Assembly: GCA_037137375.1 (NCBI GenBank)
Contig: JBAXKJ010000002.1
Span: 189,834 to 253,833, forward strand
Direction of reading: 5' to 3'
Origin: CAINVV01 sp037137375
Lineage (GTDB): Bacteria > Bacteroidota > Bacteroidia > Bacteroidales > Prolixibacteraceae
Length of the DNA: 64,000 nucleotides
Part shown: positions 32,492 to 40,508 of the stretch, piece by piece
How the letters are laid out: each line of letters begins with the position of its first letter
How positions within the stretch are numbered: the first letter of the stretch is position 1
The notes under the pieces: generated by a model
Seen by the model: the letters and a program-made list of their open reading frames with translations, nothing else
Told to the model about the DNA's origin: nothing
The model's database searches: none
Program-made: the position numbers and the translations under genes

Positions 32492-34462
32492 TTATGGATT
32501 AGCAATGAACTCGGGATTTGATTTCCTGATCATCTTGTCGAAATCGAGGAACAGGGACTGGTCCTTGAAATTTATGGCGAATGAACCGGCTTTTCGGGCT
32601 GCCTTGCAATAAGGAGAATCGAAACGGTCGTAATTCGTATTGATGACGGTATCGTTGACCCTAAAATCGGTCTTGTAATTCAATTGGTATTTCTTGCCAC
32701 CTGAATGATAGGTCAAAAGTAGTTTTGTCGAATCGAAATCGCATTTATTGCTTCGAATCCTTTCGCAGAATTTGCCGAAAGAGTGATCCTCCTGTTCCGA
32801 GCCGGCTTCCATGATCCAGAAAACACGTTTTCCTGGTTGGATCAGGTTGTTGGTAGTATTCGTCCTGAAGGTCAGGTTATTTTTGGCAATCATGGCGCAA
32901 TAGGTGCTTCCCTTCTTTCCCATGGCAATATTTCCCGAGACGACGACGGTGTCGAAATTTTCTTTCGGAAACCAGGCGTGGGTGTAGCCGAGCAATGATT
33001 TCTCCAGTATTCCCTTCCTGGCGGGGATGGAATAAATGGCCAGCGAAACGTTGTGATCCTGTCCGACATCAGGAAAGCGTCCGTATCCGACCCAATAATT
33101 GGGCGACTGACTCTTCTTGTCGACTTCCAGGGCGGGATGTGTGTGGAAGATGCTGAATGAATTGCCGATATTCATGCCGGCAACATGCTGCTGGTCGCCA
33201 TAAGTACCCGGATGGTGCTGCTGTGCAGCATACAAGGTATAATCTTTGGTTTTATAAGTATAGGTATTGCCCCTTTGAATGGCCACACCATCGGAGGGTG
33301 AATCGAGGAACCGAGAAAGGGCAGGTTCCAGGTGCAGGGCACTTAGTATGCTGATATCCAAGACCTTCATATCGGCAATGAATCCGTTGGTGAACATATT
33401 ATTAGCTCTCACGAAGGCGAGGGTATTCCTGATAATTTCCGGATTGGTAAAGGCTTCCATTCCCAGCTGCATCATCATATCTTTGGTACTGGTGCTGCCG
33501 AAACCTTCCTTTTTTAGCTCTGAGAGATCCAGTCCGTTGCTCTGTCTGATCTCCACGTTGCCTGAATCCCTGCCGATGCTGGCAATAACCGGAGGCAGGA
33601 AATATTTTTTGGAGGTTGCCAATCCGTGCGTGAGACCTCCACCCAGCTTTTTGCCGCTGCCCCAGTAAAAATCCGTGATGCCGCCCAGGGTTGTACGTGG
33701 GCCACCCTTACGACTATGTTCGTAAGCCCTTCCGCTGGCCGAGACGAACATGTTTTTATTGTTTTGAGAGGCCACATCGAACAACAGCAGATCCATGATG
33801 ATCTGCATTTTTTTGACAATTTCATCGTCGGCCGAGAAATCGATCAGGTTGATCATTCCCCCGATATCTTCTGAATAATAGACATTGGAATTGAATTCGA
33901 TGAAGCCATATTTCCAGCGCATCTCCATCCAGTCGAGGATCCTCTTTCTGGCCTTGGCGGTGTGTTCTTTACCAGTCATTCCGCTGTTGGGGAATACCTT
34001 TTCGGGGTATTTTTGTCCCAGGAGATATTCCGCGGAAGCGAAGAGAATCTGGTGATTCTCGCTCCAGTAACACATGGAGTTTCCTCCCGGTTCGTCCCAC
34101 CAGTAGCGGAAACCCAAAACGGATTTCTCAATTTTTGCCCGCATTTCAGCTGGAATCTGATCTCCGTATTCGTATAAAATACGGATCAGGTTAACCAGCT
34201 TGAAATCGGAACAATCGTAATTATTATCTATAAACTCCAGGGTGCCATCCAGTCCGCTCCAGTCAATATCCCGGTTGCCCTCGGAGAGCTGTAGGTAGAT
34301 ATTATCCTGCCTTGCGGCTATTTCCTTGTGTGGGTTGACCGGGTAGAATTTGTACCTGCTGATGCGGATAAAATCATTTACAAGGGTTGCAACAAGGATC
34401 ACAACCAGTGTAATGACTACCTTCTTCCAGGTGAATTTACTGAAGTTTGGCGACTGGATCAT
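32492..34462 (-). CDS. Membrane-anchored protein, possible (alpha/alpha)-toroid glycan-active enzyme
   Basis: A 656-residue protein with one N-terminal membrane helix (KVVITLVVILVATLVNDFI). I do not recognise a named family. The first 350 residues are helical and aromatic-rich, with SVLGFRYWWDEPGGNSMCYWSENHQILF followed by AEYLLGQKYP and RILDWMEMRWKYGFIEFNSNVYYSED. The second half is beta-rich (GIPARKGILEKSLLGYTHAWFPK-like, GSTYCAMIAKNN, WIMEAGSEQEDHSFGKFCERI). A helical toroid followed by a beta-sheet domain is the plan of many polysaccharide lyases (PL8, PL12, PL15, PL21 types), and the W-E-N-H-Q cluster could be catalytic. This is a fold-level guess. It follows the DUF1080 gene by 6 bases. 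Confidence 0.6.
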   Translation of the reverse strand: MIQSPNFSKFTWKKVVITLVVILVATLVNDFIRISRYKFYPVNPHKEIAARQDNIYLQLSEGNRDIDWSGLDGTLEFIDNNYDCSDFKLVNLIRILYEYGDQIPAEMRAKIEKSVLGFRYWWDEPGGNSMCYWSENHQILFASAEYLLGQKYPEKVFPNSGMTGKEHTAKARKRILDWMEMRWKYGFIEFNSNVYYSEDIGGMINLIDFSADDEIVKKMQIIMDLLLFDVASQNNKNMFVSASGRAYEHSRKGGPRTTLGGITDFYWGSGKKLGGGLTHGLATSKKYFLPPVIASIGRDSGNVEIRQSNGLDLSELKKEGFGSTSTKDMMMQLGMEAFTNPEIIRNTLAFVRANNMFTNGFIADMKVLDISILSALHLEPALSRFLDSPSDGVAIQRGNTYTYKTKDYTLYAAQQHHPGTYGDQQHVAGMNIGNSFSIFHTHPALEVDKKSQSPNYWVGYGRFPDVGQDHNVSLAIYSIPARKGILEKSLLGYTHAWFPKENFDTVVVSGNIAMGKKGSTYCAMIAKNNLTFRTNTTNNLIQPGKRVFWIMEAGSEQEDHSFGKFCERIRSNKCDFDSTKLLLTYHSGGKKYQLNYKTDFRVNDTVINTNYDRFDSPYCKAARKAGSFAINFKDQSLFLDFDKMIRKSNPEFIANP

Positions 34463-34468
34463 TGGGAT

Positions 34469-35206
34469 TTATAGTTCGCGGATCTTGATGTTGCGGAACC
34501 AGACAGGGTAACCGTGGTCTTGTAGGCCGATGAATCCTTCTTTGGCGATTCCTTCTTTCCATCCTTGGAAAGTCTTGAATTTACTTTTGGCGACCATGGC
34601 ATCCCATTCAGGAGTCCACAAAGTATATTTAACTACCTCAACGCCATTCATATAATGTGTACAAACGCCGTCTTTAAGTTTGATCACGCAAGTATTCCAC
34701 TGACCTGCAGGATGTACTGTTTTTGGATCGCAAGGCAAGAGGTCGTAGAGTGAACCGGCCAGGTGATTGGCTAATTTATTGTCGGATGCATCGGCATTAT
34801 CCAGTACCTGAACCTCTGGTGCTGCATAATAAATTGGTTGTCCAGGGACCTCCCTTACGCTGTAGAAGATACCTGAGTTAGCTGCTTTGCTGGCTTTCCA
34901 GTCGATCGTCAATTCAAAATTTTTGTATTTCTTAACCTGGTAAACGACGTCGCCATCAGAACCCTGACCGGGTTTTTTATCGGGGCCGGTAAATACTTTC
35001 ATGGCATCTTCTTCGATGACCCAGTTCGTGGGCATGACCGTTCCATTGCATTTCCTCCAGCCGTCGAAATTTTTGCCGTTGAATAAGAGAGTCCAGCCTT
35101 CTTTTTGCTCTTTCTTAGTAAGCTGGTTGACTTTCTGCGCGAATGCAGGGGCAGCGATCATCATGGCTGCGAGAAGGGTGATAGTTAGAAAAACGTTCTT
35201 CTTCAT
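34469..35206 (-). CDS. Secreted DUF1080 protein (3-keto-glycoside hydrolase-like)
   Basis: A 245-residue exported protein (signal MKKNVFLTITLLAAMMIAAPAFA). The DUF1080 (3-keto-disaccharide hydrolase) beta-jelly-roll is visible: EGWTLLFNGKNFDGWRKCNG at the start, FELTIDWKASKAANSGIFYSV in the centre, YYAAPEVQVLDN, WNTCVIKLKDG and GFIGLQDHGYPVWFRNIKIREL at the end. Proteins of this family cleave 3-keto-glycosides made by Gfo/Idh/MocA enzymes in some Bacteroidota. The two oxidoreductases at 22654-25368 could be its suppliers. The gene lies between the fucosidase and the unknown anchored protein on the same strand. Confidence 0.88.
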   Translation of the reverse strand: MKKNVFLTITLLAAMMIAAPAFAQKVNQLTKKEQKEGWTLLFNGKNFDGWRKCNGTVMPTNWVIEEDAMKVFTGPDKKPGQGSDGDVVYQVKKYKNFELTIDWKASKAANSGIFYSVREVPGQPIYYAAPEVQVLDNADASDNKLANHLAGSLYDLLPCDPKTVHPAGQWNTCVIKLKDGVCTHYMNGVEVVKYTLWTPEWDAMVAKSKFKTFQGWKEGIAKEGFIGLQDHGYPVWFRNIKIREL

Positions 35207-35321
35207 GATTTTAATTTTGTACCCGTTGCGGTTGCGGGCAGGATTAATATTGAAATAGTGAGTGTGAATACGTGCTGCCGAAGTTAACTAATTGACCTCG
35301 GATGGCAAAAAATCGCTTTGT

Positions 35322-37097
35322 TTATTTAGAAGGATTCAATTGAATCTCCTTGAAGGTAAAACCAATTTTGTTTTCTGTGAAATTTTGAGGCGCCAGTGTC
35401 AGCTCATAAGTTCCGGGTTTGTCGAGTTTGATCTTTCCAGCTTCGGAGTGAATGAGTTTCCAGTATTGGCTGCGTTGGTTGTATTCCTTGCTTTTGTCGG
35501 TAATAACAGATGAAAGTTCTTGTCCGGCGCATTTGATTTTTATGGTTTGGCCACCTTGCCAGACTGGTGTACCGTGCGATCCGGTTTCGGTGGTAACGAC
35601 ATCCACCACATAGGTACCAGCCTTTTCAACAGTGAAACTCCAGGTCAGGTTGATGGTTGGGTCTAACCAGTCGGCACCACCTCCACGGGCGGTGAATTTT
35701 AATGCGGCAGACTTGTCTCCTTGTTTTGCCTGGCCTAATATCCCCGGAAGGAGAATTGTTTTGTTAGCCTGCTGGCTGATAGCTATTTCCACGTCGGCTG
35801 CTCCATCAATTTCGACAACCACCACGGATATATTCTTATCCGGAGCCTGTTTTGGAAGCTGTATTTTCAGTCTCTTATGACCACTTTTCGGATCTGAAGT
35901 TTCCTTGAAAAGGAGTGCTTTTTGTTTGTCGGCCAATAAGTATACTTTTTTGACCTTGTTTTTCAGTCCTTCCAGGTAGAAATCGGCAGTTGGCCAGTTG
36001 AAAATGCCCAGGTAAAGTTTGCCCGGCTTCTGGGTAATGTTACCCCATTTGAATTCAATTTTGTAGGGTCCGGCCTGGGTTCCATAGATGGCCTCGTTGT
36101 TGATTTTCATCCAGTCGCCAACCTTGGCAAGGATGTCGACTGATTCTTTCGGGATGAGGCCTTCGGATGTAGGGCCAACATTGAGCAGGTAGTTTCCGCC
36201 TTTGGCAGCGATGTCAAACAACAGGCGGGTAAGCGCTTCGGAGGACTTCCATTCGTGGTCGTTTTTCTTGAAGCCCCACGTATTGTTGAGGGTGGCGGGC
36301 ACTTCCCAGTCTCCCGGGACCACTGTTGCCGGGATCACATTATCCCCGGTCGACATGTAGTCGGTTTCCACTCCGCCTCCCAGTCTGCCGCTGATGATGC
36401 ATTCGGGTTGCAGGCTGCGAACCAGGTCTTTGAGGCTTTGAGCCTGCTCTTTGGAAATGGTCATCGGGGTGTCGAACCAGATCAGTCCGATCGGACCGTA
36501 ATTCATTAAAAGCTCGGTCAATTGTGGTTTGACTTTCGAATCCAGGTAATATTGAAAATTACGCTCCTTAGGAAAATCCCAATCATTGTCCAACCCATTG
36601 GGTTCGTTCCAATCGCGGGATTGTGAGTAGTAGAAACACATCTTCAATCCCTGTTTCTGGCACTCTTCTGCCAGCGCCTTTATCACATCCTTGCCGTAAG
36701 GTGTGGCATCCACGATATTATATTTCGAAGCGTTCGATTTAAACATGGCGAACCCATCGTGGTGTTTAGAGGTGATAGTGATGTATTTCATGCCAGCATT
36801 CTTCGCTGTGGCCACGAATTCTTTGGCATCAAATTTCACCGGATTAAATTGTTTTGCCAATCCACGGTATTCCTGAACCGGGATTTTAGCATTTTTCATG
36901 ATCCATTCGCCGATCTGCGGATATTGCTGGCCTTTCCATTCGCCGGCAGGGATGCAATAAAGTCCCCAATGGATGAACATGCCGAAGCGGGCTTCGCGCC
37001 ACCACTGCATTCTTTGGTCTTGGGTAATGGTTTTCTGGGCGAACATTGACTGTGCGGCGATCGCCAGGAGTAACAGAATAAATCCAATTTTTTTCAT
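35322..37097 (-). CDS. Secreted alpha-L-fucosidase (GH29)
   Basis: A 591-residue protein with a signal (MKKIGFILLLLAIAAQSMFA). The GH29 barrel shows WWREARFGMFIHWGLY (33-48), the conserved HHDGF (112-116), a YYSQSRDWN strand and GPIGLIWFDT with the nucleophile Asp209. GGNYLLNVGPTSEGLIP is the usual end-of-barrel motif. The C-terminal 150 residues form a beta-rich, carbohydrate-binding-like domain (PTINLTWSFTVEKAGTYVVDV to GTYELTLAPQNFTENKIGFTF), which resembles the extra domain on other bacterial fucosidases. It removes alpha-L-fucose from glycans. The sulfatase just upstream suggests sulfated fucose-containing polymers (fucoidan- or mucin-like) as targets. Confidence 0.92.
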   Translation of the reverse strand: MKKIGFILLLLAIAAQSMFAQKTITQDQRMQWWREARFGMFIHWGLYCIPAGEWKGQQYPQIGEWIMKNAKIPVQEYRGLAKQFNPVKFDAKEFVATAKNAGMKYITITSKHHDGFAMFKSNASKYNIVDATPYGKDVIKALAEECQKQGLKMCFYYSQSRDWNEPNGLDNDWDFPKERNFQYYLDSKVKPQLTELLMNYGPIGLIWFDTPMTISKEQAQSLKDLVRSLQPECIISGRLGGGVETDYMSTGDNVIPATVVPGDWEVPATLNNTWGFKKNDHEWKSSEALTRLLFDIAAKGGNYLLNVGPTSEGLIPKESVDILAKVGDWMKINNEAIYGTQAGPYKIEFKWGNITQKPGKLYLGIFNWPTADFYLEGLKNKVKKVYLLADKQKALLFKETSDPKSGHKRLKIQLPKQAPDKNISVVVVEIDGAADVEIAISQQANKTILLPGILGQAKQGDKSAALKFTARGGGADWLDPTINLTWSFTVEKAGTYVVDVVTTETGSHGTPVWQGGQTIKIKCAGQELSSVITDKSKEYNQRSQYWKLIHSEAGKIKLDKPGTYELTLAPQNFTENKIGFTFKEIQLNPSK

Positions 37098-37130
37098 TTC
37101 GAAATTTGTTTTTGGTTGTCGAATGGACTT

Positions 37131-37167
37131 CCGATGATCAGGTTTATCATGAACAAATGATCATCGG
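37131..37167. repeat. 10-bp perfect inverted repeat between sulfatase and fucosidase genes
   Basis: CCGATGATCA (37131-37140) and TGATCATCGG (37158-37167) flank a 17-base loop. It lies 34 bases upstream of the fucosidase ATG and 29 bases past the sulfatase stop. There is no T-run, so it is more likely an operator or mRNA-processing hairpin than a terminator. Confidence 0.45.
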
Positions 37168-37195
37168 CGTCTAACCTTGTTGTTTAATATGAAGT

Positions 37196-38623
37196 TTATT
37201 TAATAACAGTTTCCTGTTGAAATTTGAATATGTCGGATGGGACTCTTGAGTGAGACAATATTTGCATTAATTCTTTTACAATCTCAGGGTGTTTTTCGGC
37301 GACGTTATTTTCTTCGCCGAGGTCGTTGTTCAGGTCGTAAAGTTCTGTGGTTGTCTTAGCAGGAATCAGGACGTTGTACCTCACGAGTTTCCAATTGTCT
37401 TTGCGAACGGCTTGTCTGCCATTTTGTTCGTGGAATTCCCAGTACATGGATTCGTGTTTTTTCTGTTCGCCTTTGCCCAGGAGGGTGGGAAGGAAGGAGA
37501 TGCCATCGATATTTTCCGGAGTCTTGGCTCCTGCCAGATCTGTGAGTGTAGGCATCACGTCCCAGAATGCGGAGATGTGGTCTGTTGTCGAACCTTTCTT
37601 GATTTTTCCGGGCCACCAGGCAATCATTGGCTCACGGATTCCACCTTCGTACAGATCCCGTTTATAGCCCTTAAGCGGTCCGTTGCTATCGAAATAATCA
37701 GGGTCTCCGCCGCCTTCGAGATGTGGTCCGTTGTCCGAACTGAACAGTACGATGGTATTTTTTTCGAGTCCGAGTTCTTTCAGTTTGGCAAAGATCTCCC
37801 CGACTTTTTCATCGAGTAAGGTTACCATGGCGGCAAAAGCGGCGTGTGTTTCCGGCTGTGTGCCATAGCTGCCCTCTCTGAATCCCTTGTCGCCTGGTTT
37901 TGCTCCCTTGAAAGATTTTTCCGGCATAAATTTCCCTCTAAATTTTTCAAGGTATTGTTTCGGCACCATCAGTTCTGCGTGTGGGATGGTGGTTGGGTAG
38001 TAGAGGAAGAAGGGGTGTGATTTATTTTTCTCCATGAACTGAAGGGCGTGCTGGTGGATCAGTTCGGGGGCGTATTGGGTAAATTTGTCGCCGGTATTTC
38101 CTTCGAGCAGTACCTTTTTCTGGTTATCCCAGAGGTGGTCAGGATAGTAGTTGTGGGCCAGACGCTGGCAGTTGAACCCAAAAAATTCGTCGAAACCCTG
38201 CTTGTTGGGTTCTCCTTCCGATCCGGGGTATCCGAGTCCCCATTTGCCGAATCCGCCCGTAACATAACCGGCATCTTTCAGGAGTTTTGGAATAGTTATG
38301 GTCTTACCAGGAAGTGGCCACTGACCTTCATCTGTGGCCTCCTTGTTTCCCCGGATGGGGGTATGGCCTGTATTCAGACCAGTCATAAGGGAGGATCGGG
38401 AAGGAGCGCAGACGGTACAGCCGGCATAATGCTGGGTAAAAAGCATTCCTTCTTTGGCCATTCTGTCGATATTTGGTGTCTGGAAGTGTTTCTGGCCATA
38501 GCAACTCAGGTCGCCATAACCCAGATCGTCCGCCAGGATGTAGACAATGTTTGGTTTTTGGGCAACAGCCGAGAGTCCGGTTATCTGGGTTAAACCCAGT
38601 AGAATTGCATTGAAACGGTTCAT
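37196..38623 (-). CDS. Secreted type I sulfatase (arylsulfatase family)
   Basis: A 475-residue protein with a signal (NAILLGLTQITGLSAVAQ). The metal-binding YILADDLGYGD (28-38) is present. The sulfatase signature VCAPSRSSLMTG has Cys72 in CAPSR, the residue that is converted to formylglycine. HTPIRGNKE and the later FSSDNGPHLEGGG (metal-site aspartate/asparagine) complete the site. The enzyme removes sulfate groups from a glycan. Its neighbour fucosidase suggests sulfated fucose or galactose. It needs a maturase; the two SUMF1-like proteins in this window lack the FGE cysteines, so maturation is probably done by an enzyme encoded elsewhere. Confidence 0.92.
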   Translation of the reverse strand: MNRFNAILLGLTQITGLSAVAQKPNIVYILADDLGYGDLSCYGQKHFQTPNIDRMAKEGMLFTQHYAGCTVCAPSRSSLMTGLNTGHTPIRGNKEATDEGQWPLPGKTITIPKLLKDAGYVTGGFGKWGLGYPGSEGEPNKQGFDEFFGFNCQRLAHNYYPDHLWDNQKKVLLEGNTGDKFTQYAPELIHQHALQFMEKNKSHPFFLYYPTTIPHAELMVPKQYLEKFRGKFMPEKSFKGAKPGDKGFREGSYGTQPETHAAFAAMVTLLDEKVGEIFAKLKELGLEKNTIVLFSSDNGPHLEGGGDPDYFDSNGPLKGYKRDLYEGGIREPMIAWWPGKIKKGSTTDHISAFWDVMPTLTDLAGAKTPENIDGISFLPTLLGKGEQKKHESMYWEFHEQNGRQAVRKDNWKLVRYNVLIPAKTTTELYDLNNDLGEENNVAEKHPEIVKELMQILSHSRVPSDIFKFQQETVIK

Positions 38624-38700
38624 GTGGGGAGTATTTTAGCAATCATAAAAATATTTATTTTTCCGGTATCTTTCGGTCTAAAATCCTGAATCCTGAAAAT

Positions 38701-39813
38701 ATGTTCCATACAATTATCACGCTAGCATATATTATCCCCAATATTTATGTTTTTGTCCGGGTCGGGCAACTTTTCATCAACAAAAGGTATCGATTTTTCT
38801 ATGCAGTGATCTATTTGTTGGTCGCGGCTATCTATCCTTTTATCAACCTGTTTTCCGATAGGGAAGTTGGCTTTATTGTTGGTAATCTGGCCATGCTCTC
38901 AGGGTATATTTTGCCTTTTTACCTTTACCTGTTTCTGTTGTTACTTCTCTTCGATATTTTCTTGCTGATCAACAGGATGGCTGGAATTGTTCACAAGGAA
39001 CGCCTGAAAAGCACCAGATTTAAAGTTGCGGGTTTATCAACTCTTTTGTTCATTTCTATCTTTATTGTTACCGCTGGAGCTATCAATTTCAATACCATAC
39101 AAGTATCAGAATATCAGGTCGAAATTCCGCGAAAAGCGGCAAAAACAGACCACATCCGGATTGGTTTTGTGGCTGACTTTCATCTCAAGAATGGGGTTGA
39201 TGAAGAATATGTGACTCGTGTGAAAGATCAAATTTTGAAGATCAATCCTGATATCATGATCTTTGGTGGCGACATTACTGAGGGCACGAGGGAAGAGGCG
39301 GGTCTTCGGAAATTTGAGGAGATTCTCAGTGAGATACATCCCAGGTATGGGGTATTTGCTATTTTTGGAAATCATGAGGCGTACGGCAGACAGGGGAATG
39401 CAGAATTTTTTCCCAAGGCGGGTATGCGGCTCATCAATGATCAGGTAGTTGTGATCGACAGTTCTTTTAACCTGGTGGGAAGGTATGACAGTCAGTATTG
39501 GGAACGAAAAAGTCTTGGGGAAATGATGAAATCTGTGGATGGCTCGCTTCCGGTCATCATGATCGATCATCGTCCAACGGAGCTTGTGCAGATTGGTCAG
39601 GCGGGTGTGAATATTTCCTTTTCGGGTCACACGCACGACGGACAGTTATTCCCTTTGAATTTGATTTTGAGGAATATGTATCCTTTGGTATATGGGTATA
39701 AGAAGTTTACCAATACGCATTCTTTTGTGACCAGTGGCATCAGGTTGTGGGGCCCTCTGGTCAGGACCATCGGTAAGTCGGAGATTTTGGTGGTGGATGT
39801 TGTATTAAAATGA
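38701..39813 (+). CDS. Membrane-anchored metallophosphoesterase (YkuE-like)
   Basis: A 370-residue protein. The first 140 residues contain four hydrophobic segments (MFHTIITLAYIIPNIYVFV, FFYAVIYLLVAAIYPF, LPFYLYLFLLLLLFDIFLLI, VAGLSTLLFISIFIVTAG). The catalytic domain follows, with all metallophosphoesterase blocks: RIGFVADFHL, DIMIFGGDITEG, FAIFGNHEAYG, IMIDHRPTE and FSGHTHDGQLFPL. YkuE-type members act on lipid-linked or UDP-linked pyrophosphates or cyclic nucleotides at the membrane; the exact substrate is unknown. The gene stands alone, divergent from the sulfatase gene. Confidence 0.9.
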   Translation: MFHTIITLAYIIPNIYVFVRVGQLFINKRYRFFYAVIYLLVAAIYPFINLFSDREVGFIVGNLAMLSGYILPFYLYLFLLLLLFDIFLLINRMAGIVHKERLKSTRFKVAGLSTLLFISIFIVTAGAINFNTIQVSEYQVEIPRKAAKTDHIRIGFVADFHLKNGVDEEYVTRVKDQILKINPDIMIFGGDITEGTREEAGLRKFEEILSEIHPRYGVFAIFGNHEAYGRQGNAEFFPKAGMRLINDQVVVIDSSFNLVGRYDSQYWERKSLGEMMKSVDGSLPVIMIDHRPTELVQIGQAGVNISFSGHTHDGQLFPLNLILRNMYPLVYGYKKFTNTHSFVTSGIRLWGPLVRTIGKSEILVVDVVLK

Positions 39814-40508
39814 GTTTTCCAGATTGATCTGTCTTTTAATGCGATACTCATTTTCGCGTATTCTATGCGATTATTTACTCAAAAAGAATCTCTGCTTACG
39901 GGAATTTGAACCGAACCAATCGAAATCGATCAATTAAACATTTATTATTTAGCTGATTATCATGTCGATATGAAGCTATTTTCTTTATTCTGAAATATTT
40001 GGCATAGCCTTTGTCTCCGACCTTCTATAAAGGCCGAATTCATTTAATTATACTTCTGGTAATGGCGTACAAATACTTTCACCTGCAGGATGTGCCCCCC
40101 GCAAGAATTTCGTGAACCTGTCATATGGGAAGTTCTCACTTAGGTTTCCTGATTATTCACCACCAATATGAGTTTGTCCACGTTCTGACCACGCGCAATA
40201 GATTGGATACAAATCAATTATTCTTTTATTGCCTCAAATCATAAGCAATTCGCGGTTTTCAAAAATTTATGATGCCGTTTTACGTGATAATCCAGCGAAT
40301 TGCAATAAATAGAAAAGGGAGATAACCCTGAAGCTTTATCACAATAGATTAGCAAGTTATGTTAAATAAAAAAAATTAATGAGTCTTATTTTGTTGATAG
40401 ATGCCAGGATCAAGAAAGCATCCTGAAAAAAATACCAACGTTGCAGTTGTCCTTGCGGGCAATTTGTAAGACTTGAGAAATGTCTTTGATACCTAAATTT
40501 TTGCCGAA
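39814..40508. other. Long noncoding stretch before the giant gene
   Basis: About 695 A/T-rich bases with no believable ORF, RNA gene or repeat. A sigma-54-like element, TTGGCATAGCCTTTGT (39999-40014), has the right GG-to-G spacing but three mismatches. A weak TTG-N18-TAAATTTT (40473-40501) lies immediately in front of the proposed GTG. Neither is convincing alone. The stretch is long enough to hold regulatory sites for the large surface protein gene. Confidence 0.4.

Noticed and set aside
39999..40014. Sigma-54-type promoter for the giant gene
   Set aside because: Three mismatches to the -24/-12 consensus and a distance of about 495 bases to the start make it no better than chance without other evidence.
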